Shown here: positions 7,795-15,184 of the stretch, one piece after another | Layout of the letters: each line of letters opens with the position of its first letter | Position numbering within the stretch: the first letter of the stretch is position 1 | Source of the DNA: Filimonas zeae | Lineage (GTDB): Bacteria; Bacteroidota; Bacteroidia; Chitinophagales; Chitinophagaceae | Assembly: GCF_014641615.1 (NCBI RefSeq) | Contig: NZ_BMIB01000001.1 | Span: 868,769-932,768 of the forward strand | DNA length: 64,000 bases | Direction of reading: 5' to 3' | Translations under genes and position numbers: made by a program | Notes under the pieces: generated by a model | Told to the model about the DNA's origin: nothing | The model's database searches: none | What the model saw: only the letters and a program-made list of their open reading frames with translations

Positions 7795-7855
7795 GGTGTT
7801 TTCAACAACATAGGTTAGGTGGCCGGTCTTGTCTAAGACACTGGCCAATTTTTTA
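7795..7855 (+). repeat. Hairpin element copy H3 (terminator-like)
   Basis: AGGTGTTTTCAACAACATAG lead-in resembles that of H2. GGCC (7821-7824) pairs with GGCC (7843-7846), GTCTT (7826-7830) pairs with AAGAC (7835-7839), the loop is GTCT, and a T run follows. The rest of 7691-8146 is T-rich and shows no gene; it probably carries the promoter of the sigma-factor gene. Confidence 0.6.
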
Positions 7856-8146
7856 AAATCAGTTTTACAGCTCTGTTTTTTTAGGTTGTCAGCTGTTTGA
7901 TTCACAGGAGGAAAATTATTATGTCAGCATATTACCCCGTTTTTAGTGTTTAGAGATTTACTATATTTGATTACTACTTCAATTTTTTGTTTTTGTGTTG
8001 GACTCTTTTTTCAGGCTTGTTTTTAATTGATTATTGATTACAAGCTATGTTTACAAAACCTTCCTTACCATTGACTTCTGTTTCTTCTGATTTCTTTTTT
8101 TTCAAGTATGTGAATTGTTTACAGTCTAACTAAAACGATTTGCTGT

Positions 8147-8692
8147 ATGAAAAACACAATTCACCCCTCTTCTTGGAATAATTTTGTTATAGGTGACGAA
8201 TCACTTTCTTTTAGTGACGTTTATTTTATGTATAGCGGTACTCTATTTGAACATTCTTTCCGTATCACAAAGGATACAGAAGCTTCTTTGGAAATTGTAG
8301 ATTTTCTTCTCATAAAGGTTTCGCAGATTCGTCCTTCCTATAAGTCTTCCGGAGATTTTAAGAACTTTTTGTTTAAGTCATGCGCTAATCGTTCGTTGAA
8401 TTATCTGCGATCTGAAAAACGGCGCAGGGCTGCACAAACTGAGGCGATGCGTCATGGCGACTATGTTTTGAATTCAATAGAAGATATGTTGGTTACACGC
8501 GAGCGATTTAAAGAAGCAATGATTGCTGTAAAGACATTGCCGCAGGGGATGCAATCTATATTTATACATTCTTTTATTAATGAAAGAACACCCAAAGAGA
8601 TTGCGGTCTTGCTGAATGTTCCGGAAACAAGTGTGTATACACAAAGGTCACAGGCATTAAAGCGTCTACGATTAACGCTGGCTCGTCATTAA
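8147..8692 (+). CDS. ECF-type RNA polymerase sigma factor (orphan)
   Basis: A 181-residue sigma-70 family protein. Residues about 25-85 match region 2: 'LEIVDFLLIKVSQIRPSYKSSGDFKNFLFKSCANRSLNYLRSEKRR' resembles the FKAWLYTIARNRCLDYLR core. Residues about 125-180 form region 4, with the helix-turn-helix 'TPKEIAVLLNVPETSVYTQRSQALKRLR'. It should direct RNA polymerase to a small set of promoters. Unlike most Bacteroidota ECF factors it has no FecR-type anti-sigma gene next to it; instead a small membrane protein gene follows 44 bp downstream. That protein could be its partner (inference). Region 2 is diverged from standard FecI-type factors. Confidence 0.8.
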   Translation: MKNTIHPSSWNNFVIGDESLSFSDVYFMYSGTLFEHSFRITKDTEASLEIVDFLLIKVSQIRPSYKSSGDFKNFLFKSCANRSLNYLRSEKRRRAAQTEAMRHGDYVLNSIEDMLVTRERFKEAMIAVKTLPQGMQSIFIHSFINERTPKEIAVLLNVPETSVYTQRSQALKRLRLTLARH

Positions 8693-8736
8693 GCTGTGAT
8701 TGATGGTTTTTTAAAATATTGCGTGGAGGTGAATTT

Positions 8737-9207
8737 ATGAAATGGTCGGTGTTTAAGAGTGGCTTAGGAGCGTTTGTTTCTTTTTCATTGTCTGTCTTGG
8801 TTGTAAGACAGAAGTTTTTTAAGAAAGGCTCGTACCTGTCTTTATTTTACAGCGTTATCCTAATGCTTGTTACTGATACATGGGATAATGTTCTTGAGTT
8901 ACTCCCCGCTATTTTTATCCATAGTTTTCTGATGTTCTGGTTACTCGCTTTCACTTTGATTTATATTGAATATAAAAAAGTGATTGGAATGAAGCGGCCT
9001 CCGTTAACACGATTGGTTGTTTCTCATTTAACCGTTTTTTTTGTAGGTTATCTTGCTATTGGTTTTGCTTTTGGAACTTTTGCTATCTGGTGTTTGCCGG
9101 TTTTTGAATCATTGCTTTCTGGTGTAGTTAATTTGGTGATTGTGATGGGATTAATAAGAGTTTTGATTGTATTTGACAAAAAGCAGCGGAGCTATAAAAT
9201 AGAGTAA
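8737..9207 (+). CDS. Small polytopic membrane protein, unknown
   Basis: 156 residues with four to five predicted membrane helices (about 6-24, 34-48, 56-78, 92-115 and 120-147) and a basic C-terminus. The ATG at 8737 is chosen because a strong Shine-Dalgarno sequence, GGAGG (8725-8729), lies just ahead of it; an upstream in-frame TTG would put that site inside the gene. A good Shine-Dalgarno is unusual in this window and may hint at foreign origin. It follows the orphan ECF sigma gene by 44 bp, so the two may be one operon. No family recognised. Confidence 0.7.
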   Translation: MKWSVFKSGLGAFVSFSLSVLVVRQKFFKKGSYLSLFYSVILMLVTDTWDNVLELLPAIFIHSFLMFWLLAFTLIYIEYKKVIGMKRPPLTRLVVSHLTVFFVGYLAIGFAFGTFAIWCLPVFESLLSGVVNLVIVMGLIRVLIVFDKKQRSYKIE

Positions 9208-9252
9208 AGGCGCAGTATTTTATGTAGAGGCCATTTTGTTTATAATCTGTTA

Positions 9253-9640
9253 TTATGAATACTGGACAACACGAAGAAGTGAAGATAGAATCTGACGAGA
9301 TGATGATGTGCTGTCAATTATTTTTTTAAACCCATCTTTGTCGTCGGGTGCTATTGGATTAGATTGGGCTATAATGGTCTTTCCCTCCAGTTGTTTTGAA
9401 TATTCTTTTAACAACTCTTTTATGTTGTCAAACCATACAGCCATAACGATGAAGTCTGCCTCTTTGATGGCTTCGGAAATGCCCGCGGTTGAGCCAGATC
9501 GCCTAATTTGTTGGATAGCTCAATGGCTTTTACTAAATTTCCGTCAGCAACAATTATGTTGCGATTGCCTTTAACAAGGTTGGTGGAGACAACAGTGCTG
9601 ATATGTCAAAGTCCAACGATTGCAACTTTTAAGGATTTAT
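9253..9640 (-). pseudogene. Decayed NAD(P)-binding oxidoreductase (F420-reductase-like)
   Basis: Read on the minus strand from about 9640, the frame gives KVAIVGL, a stop (TGA), then HISTVVSTNLVKGNRNIIVA and so on. After a frameshift near 9505-9515 it continues as GISEAIKEADFIVMAVWFDN, then KELLKEYSKQLEGKTIIAQS and NPIAP before losing similarity and ending at 9253. The order (Rossmann strand, 'ADFIVMAVW', 'GKTII...NP') is that of the NADPH-dependent F420 reductase/NAD-binding domain family. An internal stop, a frameshift, no usable start and a short 3' end make it a pseudogene. It lies just downstream of the frameshifted FMN reductase gene on the same strand. Confidence 0.75.
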
Positions 9641-9738
9641 TCTTTCCTGAAACCTTGTGTCATCTTCATTTCAAATAATTATTTGCTAATTACGTAAAGT
9701 CGTTTCGCCCGGTCAATAACTCCTGGCTATTGTACAAA

Positions 9739-10295
9739 CTATAAAGCATTCTTTTTAAGCCAGGTAATATAAGCGTCTACCGCTTTTTGGAGAAACTCTT
9801 TAGTACTTCCATCCTTTAAAGCTCCTGACTCATCAAACAGCTCGTGTACTTTAGGAAGGTAAACCTCGGGTTGCTGCATGGTGGGCATGTTCAGGAATAC
9901 CAGGCTTTGGTGTAAATGATGGTTGGCGCCGAAGGCGGAAAGGTTGCCCGGAGAATTACTGAAAATGGCCGCAGGTTTGGCGTTCCATATACTTTTGCCA
10001 TAAGGCCGGGAGCCTACATCTATTGCGTTTTTCAAAACGCCTGGTACAGATCTGTTGTATTCGGGTGTTATAAAAATTACGCCGTCTACTGCGCTCATCT
10101 CTTTACTGAATACAGTATAAGCTTCAGGTACCTCGTGGTTATCATCGAAGTCCTGGTTGTAAACAGGTAGGTTGTTCAGAGATATTAACTTAAACTCAAA
10201 TCCTTCAGGTGCCATAGCCAGTATGGCGTTCGCTATTTTTTTTGAAAAGATTCTTTGCGCAGGCTTCCGGCGAGAAGGCCAATTACTTTACTCAT
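9739..10295 (-). pseudogene. NADPH-dependent FMN reductase with frameshift
   Basis: The gene starts at the ATG at 10295 (MSKVIGLLAGSLRKESF...), the usual start of NADPH-dependent FMN reductases with the flavin-binding GSLRKES motif. It runs into a stop after a run of eight A (minus strand, 10236-10243). One missing base there breaks the frame: restoring it gives ...SFSKKIANAILAMAPEGF and joins the rest, which stays open to 9739 and holds the family motifs 'VDGVIFITPEYNRSVPGVLKNAIDVGSRP'. So this is either a real frameshift, a slippage-controlled gene or a sequencing error in the homopolymer. The intact protein would be about 185 residues, the normal length. The internal ATG at 10215 gives a 158-residue product that lacks the flavin-phosphate loop. 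Confidence 0.8.
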
Positions 10296-10332
10296 AATTG
10301 AATGTTTTACTTCTAATTAACAGGTTTACTGT

Positions 10333-11052
10333 TTATTTGTTTAGCCAACCCGCCACATCATTGAGCATTTGAGTGTTGATGGTATGGTCTTCGTTGTATT
10401 GATGAAAGTCAGGGTGCAGACCTTTTGTTTTTAAATAATCTACTGCATCCAGTGCGTATTGAAATTGTAATACACGATCATTGGTGCCGTGCGATACAAA
10501 AATTTTAAGCGGCTTCAGTCTTTCTTCCGATACTACCAGCGGTTTGATTTCAGGAAGTAGTCTGCCACTCATTACGACAATGCCCTTTATTTTTTCCGGT
10601 TCAGTTAAAGCAACGCTATAGCTCATAATGCCGCCCTGGCTAAAGCCCATCAGAAATACTTCCTGGTCATTAAACTGCTCTACCTTTTTCAAATCGTCAA
10701 TAAACCGGATAATAGAAACCCTGGCCTGCTCGGCCTGTTCTTTTATAATTACCGGTTTGCCGCTTGAAAAGTCAACCTGGAACCAGGCAAAACTATTAAG
10801 GCCTAATGTTAATGGTCCGCGGGCAGATACAACCAGGTATTTGTCCGGCAAGCTATTGGCCATCGAAAACATATTTTGCTCATTGCTGCCAACGCCGTGA
10901 AGTAGTATAATTAATGGGGGATGAGTGGCTGCTACTTTTGGTTTTCGCACCAGGTAATGTAGTGCAGGTGCTTCTTTGCTTGTTGGTATCATAAAACTCG
11001 TAATTGTAATGGTAACAATAATTATCAGTGATAACAGTGTTTTTCTTTTCAT
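10333..11052 (-). CDS. Alpha/beta hydrolase, carboxylesterase-like
   Basis: 239 residues. An N-terminal hydrophobic segment (residues 4-20) suggests export or membrane anchoring. The body is an alpha/beta hydrolase of the phospholipase/carboxylesterase group: 'LIILLHGVGSNEQN' oxyanion region, nucleophile elbow GFSQGG, acid in 'SHGTNDRVL', and catalytic histidine in 'NEDHTI'. It should hydrolyse a small ester; the substrate is not evident. Its ATG overlaps the stop of the dioxygenase gene by one base (TGATG), so the two are translationally coupled. Confidence 0.85.
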   Translation of the reverse strand: MKRKTLLSLIIIVTITITSFMIPTSKEAPALHYLVRKPKVAATHPPLIILLHGVGSNEQNMFSMANSLPDKYLVVSARGPLTLGLNSFAWFQVDFSSGKPVIIKEQAEQARVSIIRFIDDLKKVEQFNDQEVFLMGFSQGGIMSYSVALTEPEKIKGIVVMSGRLLPEIKPLVVSEERLKPLKIFVSHGTNDRVLQFQYALDAVDYLKTKGLHPDFHQYNEDHTINTQMLNDVAGWLNK

Positions 11053-11939
11053 CAGGCGTTGCCAATTTTTACGGAAAGCATATTGAGTGAGCCGGCTACC
11101 AGGCTATCGTTGAAGATGCTGCTCTGTTCATCTTTTTCCTGTAAGCTTAACGTGTACAGGAGGGGAAGATAATGTTCCGGTGTGGGCACCGCTAACTTAA
11201 ACTCTGCACCTTGTTTGTCAAATGCTATCAATGCCTGGTGATTGCCGTTCAAAATCATTTGCTTCATTTTTTCATTGGCCGTGGTGGCCCAGTCGTAGGC
11301 GTAGCCTGGCGTCATCATTTTATCCCAGGCGGCCAGGCGAAGATTGTGAACGGTATTGCCACTGCCTATAATAAGAACGCCTTTGCGCCGTAACGCTGCC
11401 AGCTCTTTTCCCAACGCATAATGGTAAGAAGCAGGTTTGCTATAATCAATACTCATTTGCACAACCGGTATATCTGCTTTAGGATACAAATGCTTTACTA
11501 CCGACCAGCAACCATGATCCAGTCCCCATTCGTGGTTGAGGCCTACGGGTGCTGATTTAACCAGCTCCTGTACATTCCCTGCCAGTTCCGGACTGCCGGG
11601 GGCGGGGTATTGCAGGTCAAACAGCTCCTGGGGAAATCCACCGAAATCGTGTATGGTTTCGGGTTTGGCCATAGCAGTTACAAAAGTGCCCTGGGTTTCC
11701 CAGTGGGCAGAAATGCACAGGATGGCTTTGGGGCGGGCAAACTCTGTACTCACCTTTACAAACTCTTTGGTAAAGTTATTATTAGCCAGTGCATTCATGG
11801 GGTTGCCATGGCCTAAAAACAGCACTGGTAACCGCTCGGTGGGTGTAAGGGCATTGGCTACCCTGCCGAGTGTATGCAAACTTGTTGCTGCACCTATCGG
11901 CATGATAGCCATCGCTTTTAAAAAGTCTTTTCTTTCCAT
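11052..11939 (-). CDS. ygiD: DODA-type extradiol aromatic ring-opening dioxygenase
   Basis: 295 residues of the LigB/4,5-DOPA extradiol dioxygenase family. The N-terminus carries a twin-like hydrophobic leader (residues 8-25), then 'LPVLFLGHGNPMNAL' with the family's first metal-ligand histidine, 'CISAHWET', 'HDFGGFP', 'GLDHGCWSVVKHLYP' and 'IIGSGNTVHNLR', all conserved. These histidines bind zinc or iron, and the enzyme opens catechol-type rings. It sits in a minus-strand operon with an NTF2-like protein upstream and a hydrolase downstream. The symbol follows E. coli YgiD and denotes the family only. An exported form would be unusual; the leader may instead be a remnant of a Tat-like signal (inference). 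Confidence 0.85.
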   Translation of the reverse strand: MERKDFLKAMAIMPIGAATSLHTLGRVANALTPTERLPVLFLGHGNPMNALANNNFTKEFVKVSTEFARPKAILCISAHWETQGTFVTAMAKPETIHDFGGFPQELFDLQYPAPGSPELAGNVQELVKSAPVGLNHEWGLDHGCWSVVKHLYPKADIPVVQMSIDYSKPASYHYALGKELAALRRKGVLIIGSGNTVHNLRLAAWDKMMTPGYAYDWATTANEKMKQMILNGNHQALIAFDKQGAEFKLAVPTPEHYLPLLYTLSLQEKDEQSSIFNDSLVAGSLNMLSVKIGNA

Positions 11940-11949
11940 GTGTGTATTA

Positions 11950-12513
11950 TTATTTGCCTAAACCAATCTGATCCATGTAGGCTTTGTTATCCCAGAACAG
12001 GTACTCTTCAGACATGGTGCCGTCTTTCCATACACCAATTGTTGCCATAGGAATACGGAAGGCTTTTCCGGTGGGCTGTATAAATTGGCCGTTACCTATT
12101 GGCATAGGCTTGGTAAAGGTACCTTCCATCCAGCCCATTACAGCAGTGAGATTGCCGTTGCCTAAGCGGAAGGGGTGCTCTTTAATACGGGTGTCAGGTG
12201 CATACACAAACATGGCTGCCAGTGTTTTGATATGCTGCTCTAACCCTGTTTCTGTATGGCCATCGGGAAAGTGTACCAGAATGTTTTTAGCGTGGCTTTC
12301 GTGCAAACGCGACCAATCCTGATTGCTGAAAACTGTATAATCTAATGTGTCAAACGTTTGCAGGTTTTTGGCTATTTCTGCGTTAGCGGCCGTAAGCGCC
12401 TGTAATTGTTTAAGCAACTCAGCCTTGTTTTCTTTCTGTGCATGGCTTTGAGAAAATAAAGCTGCTGCCAATACAATCGTTAATCCTGCTTTTTTTACAA
12501 TAGACTTCTTCAT
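11950..12513 (-). CDS. Secreted NTF2/SnoaL-like protein
   Basis: 187 residues with a clear signal peptide (MKKSIVKKAGLTIVLAAALFSQSHAQ, shown here in part: basic start, hydrophobic core, cleavage after SHA). The mature part resembles SnoaL-like polyketide cyclase/ester cyclase folds: 'DWSRLHESHAKNILVHFPDG', 'GLEQHIKTLAAMFVYAPD', 'GTMSEEYLFWDNKAYMDQIG'. Such cone-shaped barrels bind small hydrophobic molecules; the reaction is unknown. It is the first gene of the operon with the dioxygenase (10 bp gap), so the two may act on one substrate. Confidence 0.8.
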   Translation of the reverse strand: MKKSIVKKAGLTIVLAAALFSQSHAQKENKAELLKQLQALTAANAEIAKNLQTFDTLDYTVFSNQDWSRLHESHAKNILVHFPDGHTETGLEQHIKTLAAMFVYAPDTRIKEHPFRLGNGNLTAVMGWMEGTFTKPMPIGNGQFIQPTGKAFRIPMATIGVWKDGTMSEEYLFWDNKAYMDQIGLGK

Positions 12514-12603
12514 CGCTGTATATTTTACTTGAATAATTAGGATGTAAAGGTCGTGCGGTAAACAGGTGGCCTGGTAACACTTATGAGAAGAACAGTTGTG
12601 ATT

Positions 12604-13434
12604 TTAGGAAATCAGGCGCGACATTTCTTCTCTGAACTCGGAAGGGGTAACACCTGCTTTTCTTTTAAACACATGGGTGAAATAGGTTTTTTCTTTATAT
12701 CCAAGCTCATAGCCAATTTCGGCAATAGCCATCTTAGTAGTAATTAACAGGTTTTTAGCTTCGGTCAGTTTCCGGGTTTCAATCATTTCTGAAATGCTCT
12801 GGTGTACTATCTCCTGGCATATCAGGTTTAAATTGCGGGATGACATAAATAGTTTTTCTGCGTAAAAGCTAACGCCTTCGGGCTTCTTGTAGTGCTCTTC
12901 CAGTAATAGCAGAAAGTTTTTAAAAGTAGCACTTTGTGTTTTCCGGAACTCATCGTCAGGCTGTGCGTGTTTCTTTTTCTCAGATTCTACTATCGTAAGA
13001 AGGGCGCTTAATAGTTCCCGCATCACGGGAAGATCGGGCGAAGGTTGTTCATATTCCTGGTGTATAATGCCGCAGATAATATCCAGCCGGTCAAAGCAGG
13101 TGGTATGTTGAAGATATAAATCGGCATTATTGTGAAACGAGGAATATAATTGAAAAGTGGTTTGGGGAATAAACTCACTCTTAAAGCGGAGTACCCATAT
13201 ATTGCATTTGCCATCTTTAGGAAGTGGCCTGATGCGATGAACTTTTCCCTGCGTTACAAAGCTTACAAAGGGCGCTTCAATAGTCTGGGATCGGAAATCT
13301 ATAAAATGTTCCAGTTGTCCTTCTTTGCCAATGATCAGTTCTTCAAAGTCGTGGTTGTGTGGATTATTGTCTGACCGTTGTATTTTATCCGCGTCCTCCA
13401 CAGTAAGTTTAAATATTTTGAAAATCTCTTTCAT
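12604..13434 (-). CDS. AraC family transcriptional regulator
   Basis: 276 residues. The N-terminal 130 residues are a cupin-like ligand-binding domain ('NNPHNHDFEELIIGKEGQLEHFIDF'). The C-terminal 100 residues are two helix-turn-helix motifs: 'VSFYAEKLFMSSRNLNLICQEI' and 'AIAEIGYELGYKEKTYFTHVFKRKAGVTPSEFR'. A perfect -7 box (TAAATTTG on the minus strand, 13474-13467) lies before it. The tandem palindromic operator at 13498-13536 lies between this gene and the divergent SDR gene and faces both promoters at nearly equal distance (61 and 62 bp). That makes this protein a prime candidate to bind the four-locus operator family described here, including its own promoter (inference). Confidence 0.9.
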   Translation of the reverse strand: MKEIFKIFKLTVEDADKIQRSDNNPHNHDFEELIIGKEGQLEHFIDFRSQTIEAPFVSFVTQGKVHRIRPLPKDGKCNIWVLRFKSEFIPQTTFQLYSSFHNNADLYLQHTTCFDRLDIICGIIHQEYEQPSPDLPVMRELLSALLTIVESEKKKHAQPDDEFRKTQSATFKNFLLLLEEHYKKPEGVSFYAEKLFMSSRNLNLICQEIVHQSISEMIETRKLTEAKNLLITTKMAIAEIGYELGYKEKTYFTHVFKRKAGVTPSEFREEMSRLIS

Positions 13435-13466
13435 TGCAAGGCCACCGGTTTTATATAGGTACCATG

Positions 13467-13474
13467 CAAATTTA
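13467..13474 (-). promoter_or_regulatory. -7 box of the araC gene at 12604
   Basis: Minus-strand TAAATTTG, a perfect Bacteroidota TAnnTTTG box. Its first base is 62 bp from the start of the far copy of the tandem operator, read in the same direction. Confidence 0.6.
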
Positions 13475-13493
13475 GTGGTAGTGCGGTTGATAT

Positions 13494-13566
13494 TACCCTT
13501 AAACTAGTTTAAGGGTATTTATTAAAATAGTTTAAGCCTTCGTTATTAAACCGCATTAGACCTTTG
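13494..13566 (+). promoter_or_regulatory. Tandem operator plus -7 box, locus 1
   Basis: Copy 1 is CTTAAACTAGTTTAAG at 13498-13513, the core of a perfect 24-bp palindrome at 13494-13517. Copy 2 is ATTAAAATAGTTTAAG at 13521-13536, 23 bp further. A -7-like box, GACCTTTG, starts at 13559, 61 bp from copy 1. The SDR gene starts 28 bp after the box. The same spacing of copies and -7 box recurs at 28910, 35220 (minus strand) and 41948. The second copy takes the place of the -33 element, as expected for a class II AraC-type activator site (inference). Confidence 0.8.
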
Positions 13567-13594
13567 CAGTTTGATAAAATAATAAGTTCAAGAG

Positions 13595-14269
13595 ATGAAT
13601 GATAAGCAGAAAACGGTAGTGATTACCGGAGCGAGTAATGGAATTGGGCGGGCTTTAGCCGGCAAATTGTTATCTGAAGGATTTAAGGTGATAGCTGTGG
13701 TAAGATCGGGCGCTATTGAGGGGCTTTCTCATGCCAATCTAACTATTGTGCAGGGAGATATCAGCAGTATAATCAGCATTTCGCATGCCATTGAAAAAAT
13801 TGCGGCAATGGGTGTGGAAGTTGATTATCTGATAAACAATGCAGGAGTAGGGCCTGATTTGATGGAAGATGTGCCAACTGCAGAACATATGCAAACTTCT
13901 TTTGCTATCAATACTACAGGTACCGTGCTGTTTACAGAAGGGTTGCTTAAATATGTAAAAAATGGCGGGCATATTTTATTTCTTTCTACAGCTATGGCGC
14001 TTTTACGTAATGCGGCACCTTCCGGCCCTGCTTACAGAATGTCGAAAGCTGCTATTAATATGTATGCGGTAATGTTGGCGCAGCGATTAGCAGAGAAAGA
14101 TATTGTTGTTACGCCATTACATCCGGGATGGGTGCAAACGAGAATGGGGGGGCAAAATGCACCTGTTACCATAACCCAATCTGTTGATGGAATTTACAAA
14201 GCGCTTACAGAAAATAAGACAAGCGGTAAATTCTGGAATATTGAGGTGGATGGCCTGCAGGATTTTTAA
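13595..14269 (+). CDS. Short-chain dehydrogenase/reductase (SDR)
   Basis: 224-residue NAD(P)-dependent oxidoreductase. The cofactor motif TGASNGIG is at residues 10-17, NNAG near residue 86, the catalytic serine in 'ILFLSTAMAL' and the Y-x3-K pair in 'AYRMSKAA'. The C-terminus is short, as in small carbonyl-reducing SDRs. The substrate is unknown. It is transcribed divergently from the araC gene at 12604 and has the tandem operator upstream, so it is likely controlled by that regulator family. A terminator hairpin follows. Confidence 0.88.
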   Translation: MNDKQKTVVITGASNGIGRALAGKLLSEGFKVIAVVRSGAIEGLSHANLTIVQGDISSIISISHAIEKIAAMGVEVDYLINNAGVGPDLMEDVPTAEHMQTSFAINTTGTVLFTEGLLKYVKNGGHILFLSTAMALLRNAAPSGPAYRMSKAAINMYAVMLAQRLAEKDIVVTPLHPGWVQTRMGGQNAPVTITQSVDGIYKALTENKTSGKFWNIEVDGLQDF

Positions 14270-14314
14270 TTGCAACAGGTAATAGATGATATATATAACT
14301 GGGATATCCTGGAT

Positions 14315-14343
14315 AAAAGAGCGGTTGAATAAACTGCTCTTTT
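14315..14343 (+). terminator. Terminator after SDR gene
   Basis: AAAAGAGC (14315-14322) pairs with GCTCTTTT (14336-14343); the inner GGTT/AACT adds a further stem with one wobble. The U-rich right arm makes it terminator-like. Confidence 0.65.
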
Positions 14344-14486
14344 AATTACCAGCTGAACAGACTGTGCAGAGCGTTGATAGCAAGTGGTTTTGAAAGCCCT
14401 GCATTTTTAAGGTAGTATGTGGCTAGCCCTTGGTATCTTTAGCAAAGAAGTTGTAAATTCCGTGTTAGTCAATAAATGCCTGTTAG

Positions 14487-15086
14487 TTGGAAGACGAAAA
14501 CCTGATAGCCACTACGCTCATTCCTTTCTTTAATAACTACTTCCCTTTAAATTCAAAAGAGAAAGAAGAGGTACTTGAGCGCTTTTCTCAAAGAAAGATT
14601 AAGCGCAGGGGGATGCTTTTGCAACAGGGCGACGTGTGTAAATTCTTTTACTTCGTTGTTTCGGGTTGTCTGAAAATGTATGTAACAGACGATGCAGGCA
14701 AAGAACATAATCTTCAGTTTGCTATAGAGCAGGAATGGATTAGCGATTTAAGCAGTTTCTATTCAGAGAAACCAAGCCAGGTTTTTATAGAAGCGATAGA
14801 GCCTACGGTTGTGCTGCAAATCAAGCATGCCGATCTGCTGCATCTTTATATACATTATCATAAGTTTGACCGTAATTTTCGAATTATAACTGAGCAGAAA
14901 TATATCGCGCTTCAGAAGCGAACCTTAGAAAATATCAGCACTTCGGCAGAAGTGAGATATCATAATTTCGTAGCGCAACATCCTGCACTCGCTTTACGTT
15001 TGCCTAATACACAAATTGCTTCCTACCTAGGTATTACCCCTGAATTCCTTAGCAAAATCCGTAAGAATTTTACGCAGCCATCGTAA
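14487..15086 (+). CDS. Crp/Fnr-type regulator (cyclic nucleotide-binding fold)
   Basis: 199 residues. Residues 20-130 are the cNMP-binding beta barrel ('RRGMLLQQGDVCKFFYFVVSGCLKMYVTDDAGKEHNLQFAIEQEW'). The C-terminal 55 residues carry the helix-turn-helix 'LPNTQIASYLGITPEFLSKIRKN', typical of short Bacteroidota Crp/Fnr regulators. The residues that bind cAMP in E. coli CRP are not evident, so the ligand is unknown. The reading frame opens with TTG (14487) right after an in-frame TAG at 14484; no ATG is available before residue 43, so a TTG start is likely. It stands alone just upstream of the sigma-factor locus. Confidence 0.85.
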   Translation: MEDENLIATTLIPFFNNYFPLNSKEKEEVLERFSQRKIKRRGMLLQQGDVCKFFYFVVSGCLKMYVTDDAGKEHNLQFAIEQEWISDLSSFYSEKPSQVFIEAIEPTVVLQIKHADLLHLYIHYHKFDRNFRIITEQKYIALQKRTLENISTSAEVRYHNFVAQHPALALRLPNTQIASYLGITPEFLSKIRKNFTQPS

Positions 15087-15126
15087 ATTCTCCCACTGGT
15101 TTCGGTTAATTTATCTTTTACCGAAG

Positions 15127-15147
15127 AAAGTAAGTTTCCTTACTTTG
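15127..15147 (+). promoter_or_regulatory. Inverted repeat overlapping sigma-gene promoter
   Basis: AAAGTAAG (15127-15134), spacer TTTC, CTTACTTT (15139-15146): a perfect 8-bp inverted repeat. It overlaps a -7-like box TTACTTTG (15140-15147) about 40 bp before the ECF sigma gene. It could be an operator for the sigma/anti-sigma locus or for the neighbouring Crp-type regulator (inference). Confidence 0.45.
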
Positions 15148-15184
15148 CACTGGCTGTAAGGAATTGAATACCGACAAATTAGAT

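Noticed and set aside
6427..7855. Integron attC-like cassette array
   Set aside because: The hairpin elements recur after gene units, but I see no proper R'/R'' core sites (GTTRRRY/RYYYAAC pairs) framing each and no integrase gene in the window.
1..9700. Attachment sites or insertion-sequence ends bounding the mobile region
   Set aside because: I looked for paired repeats, a tRNA target or a transposase/integrase and found none; the left end lies outside the window.
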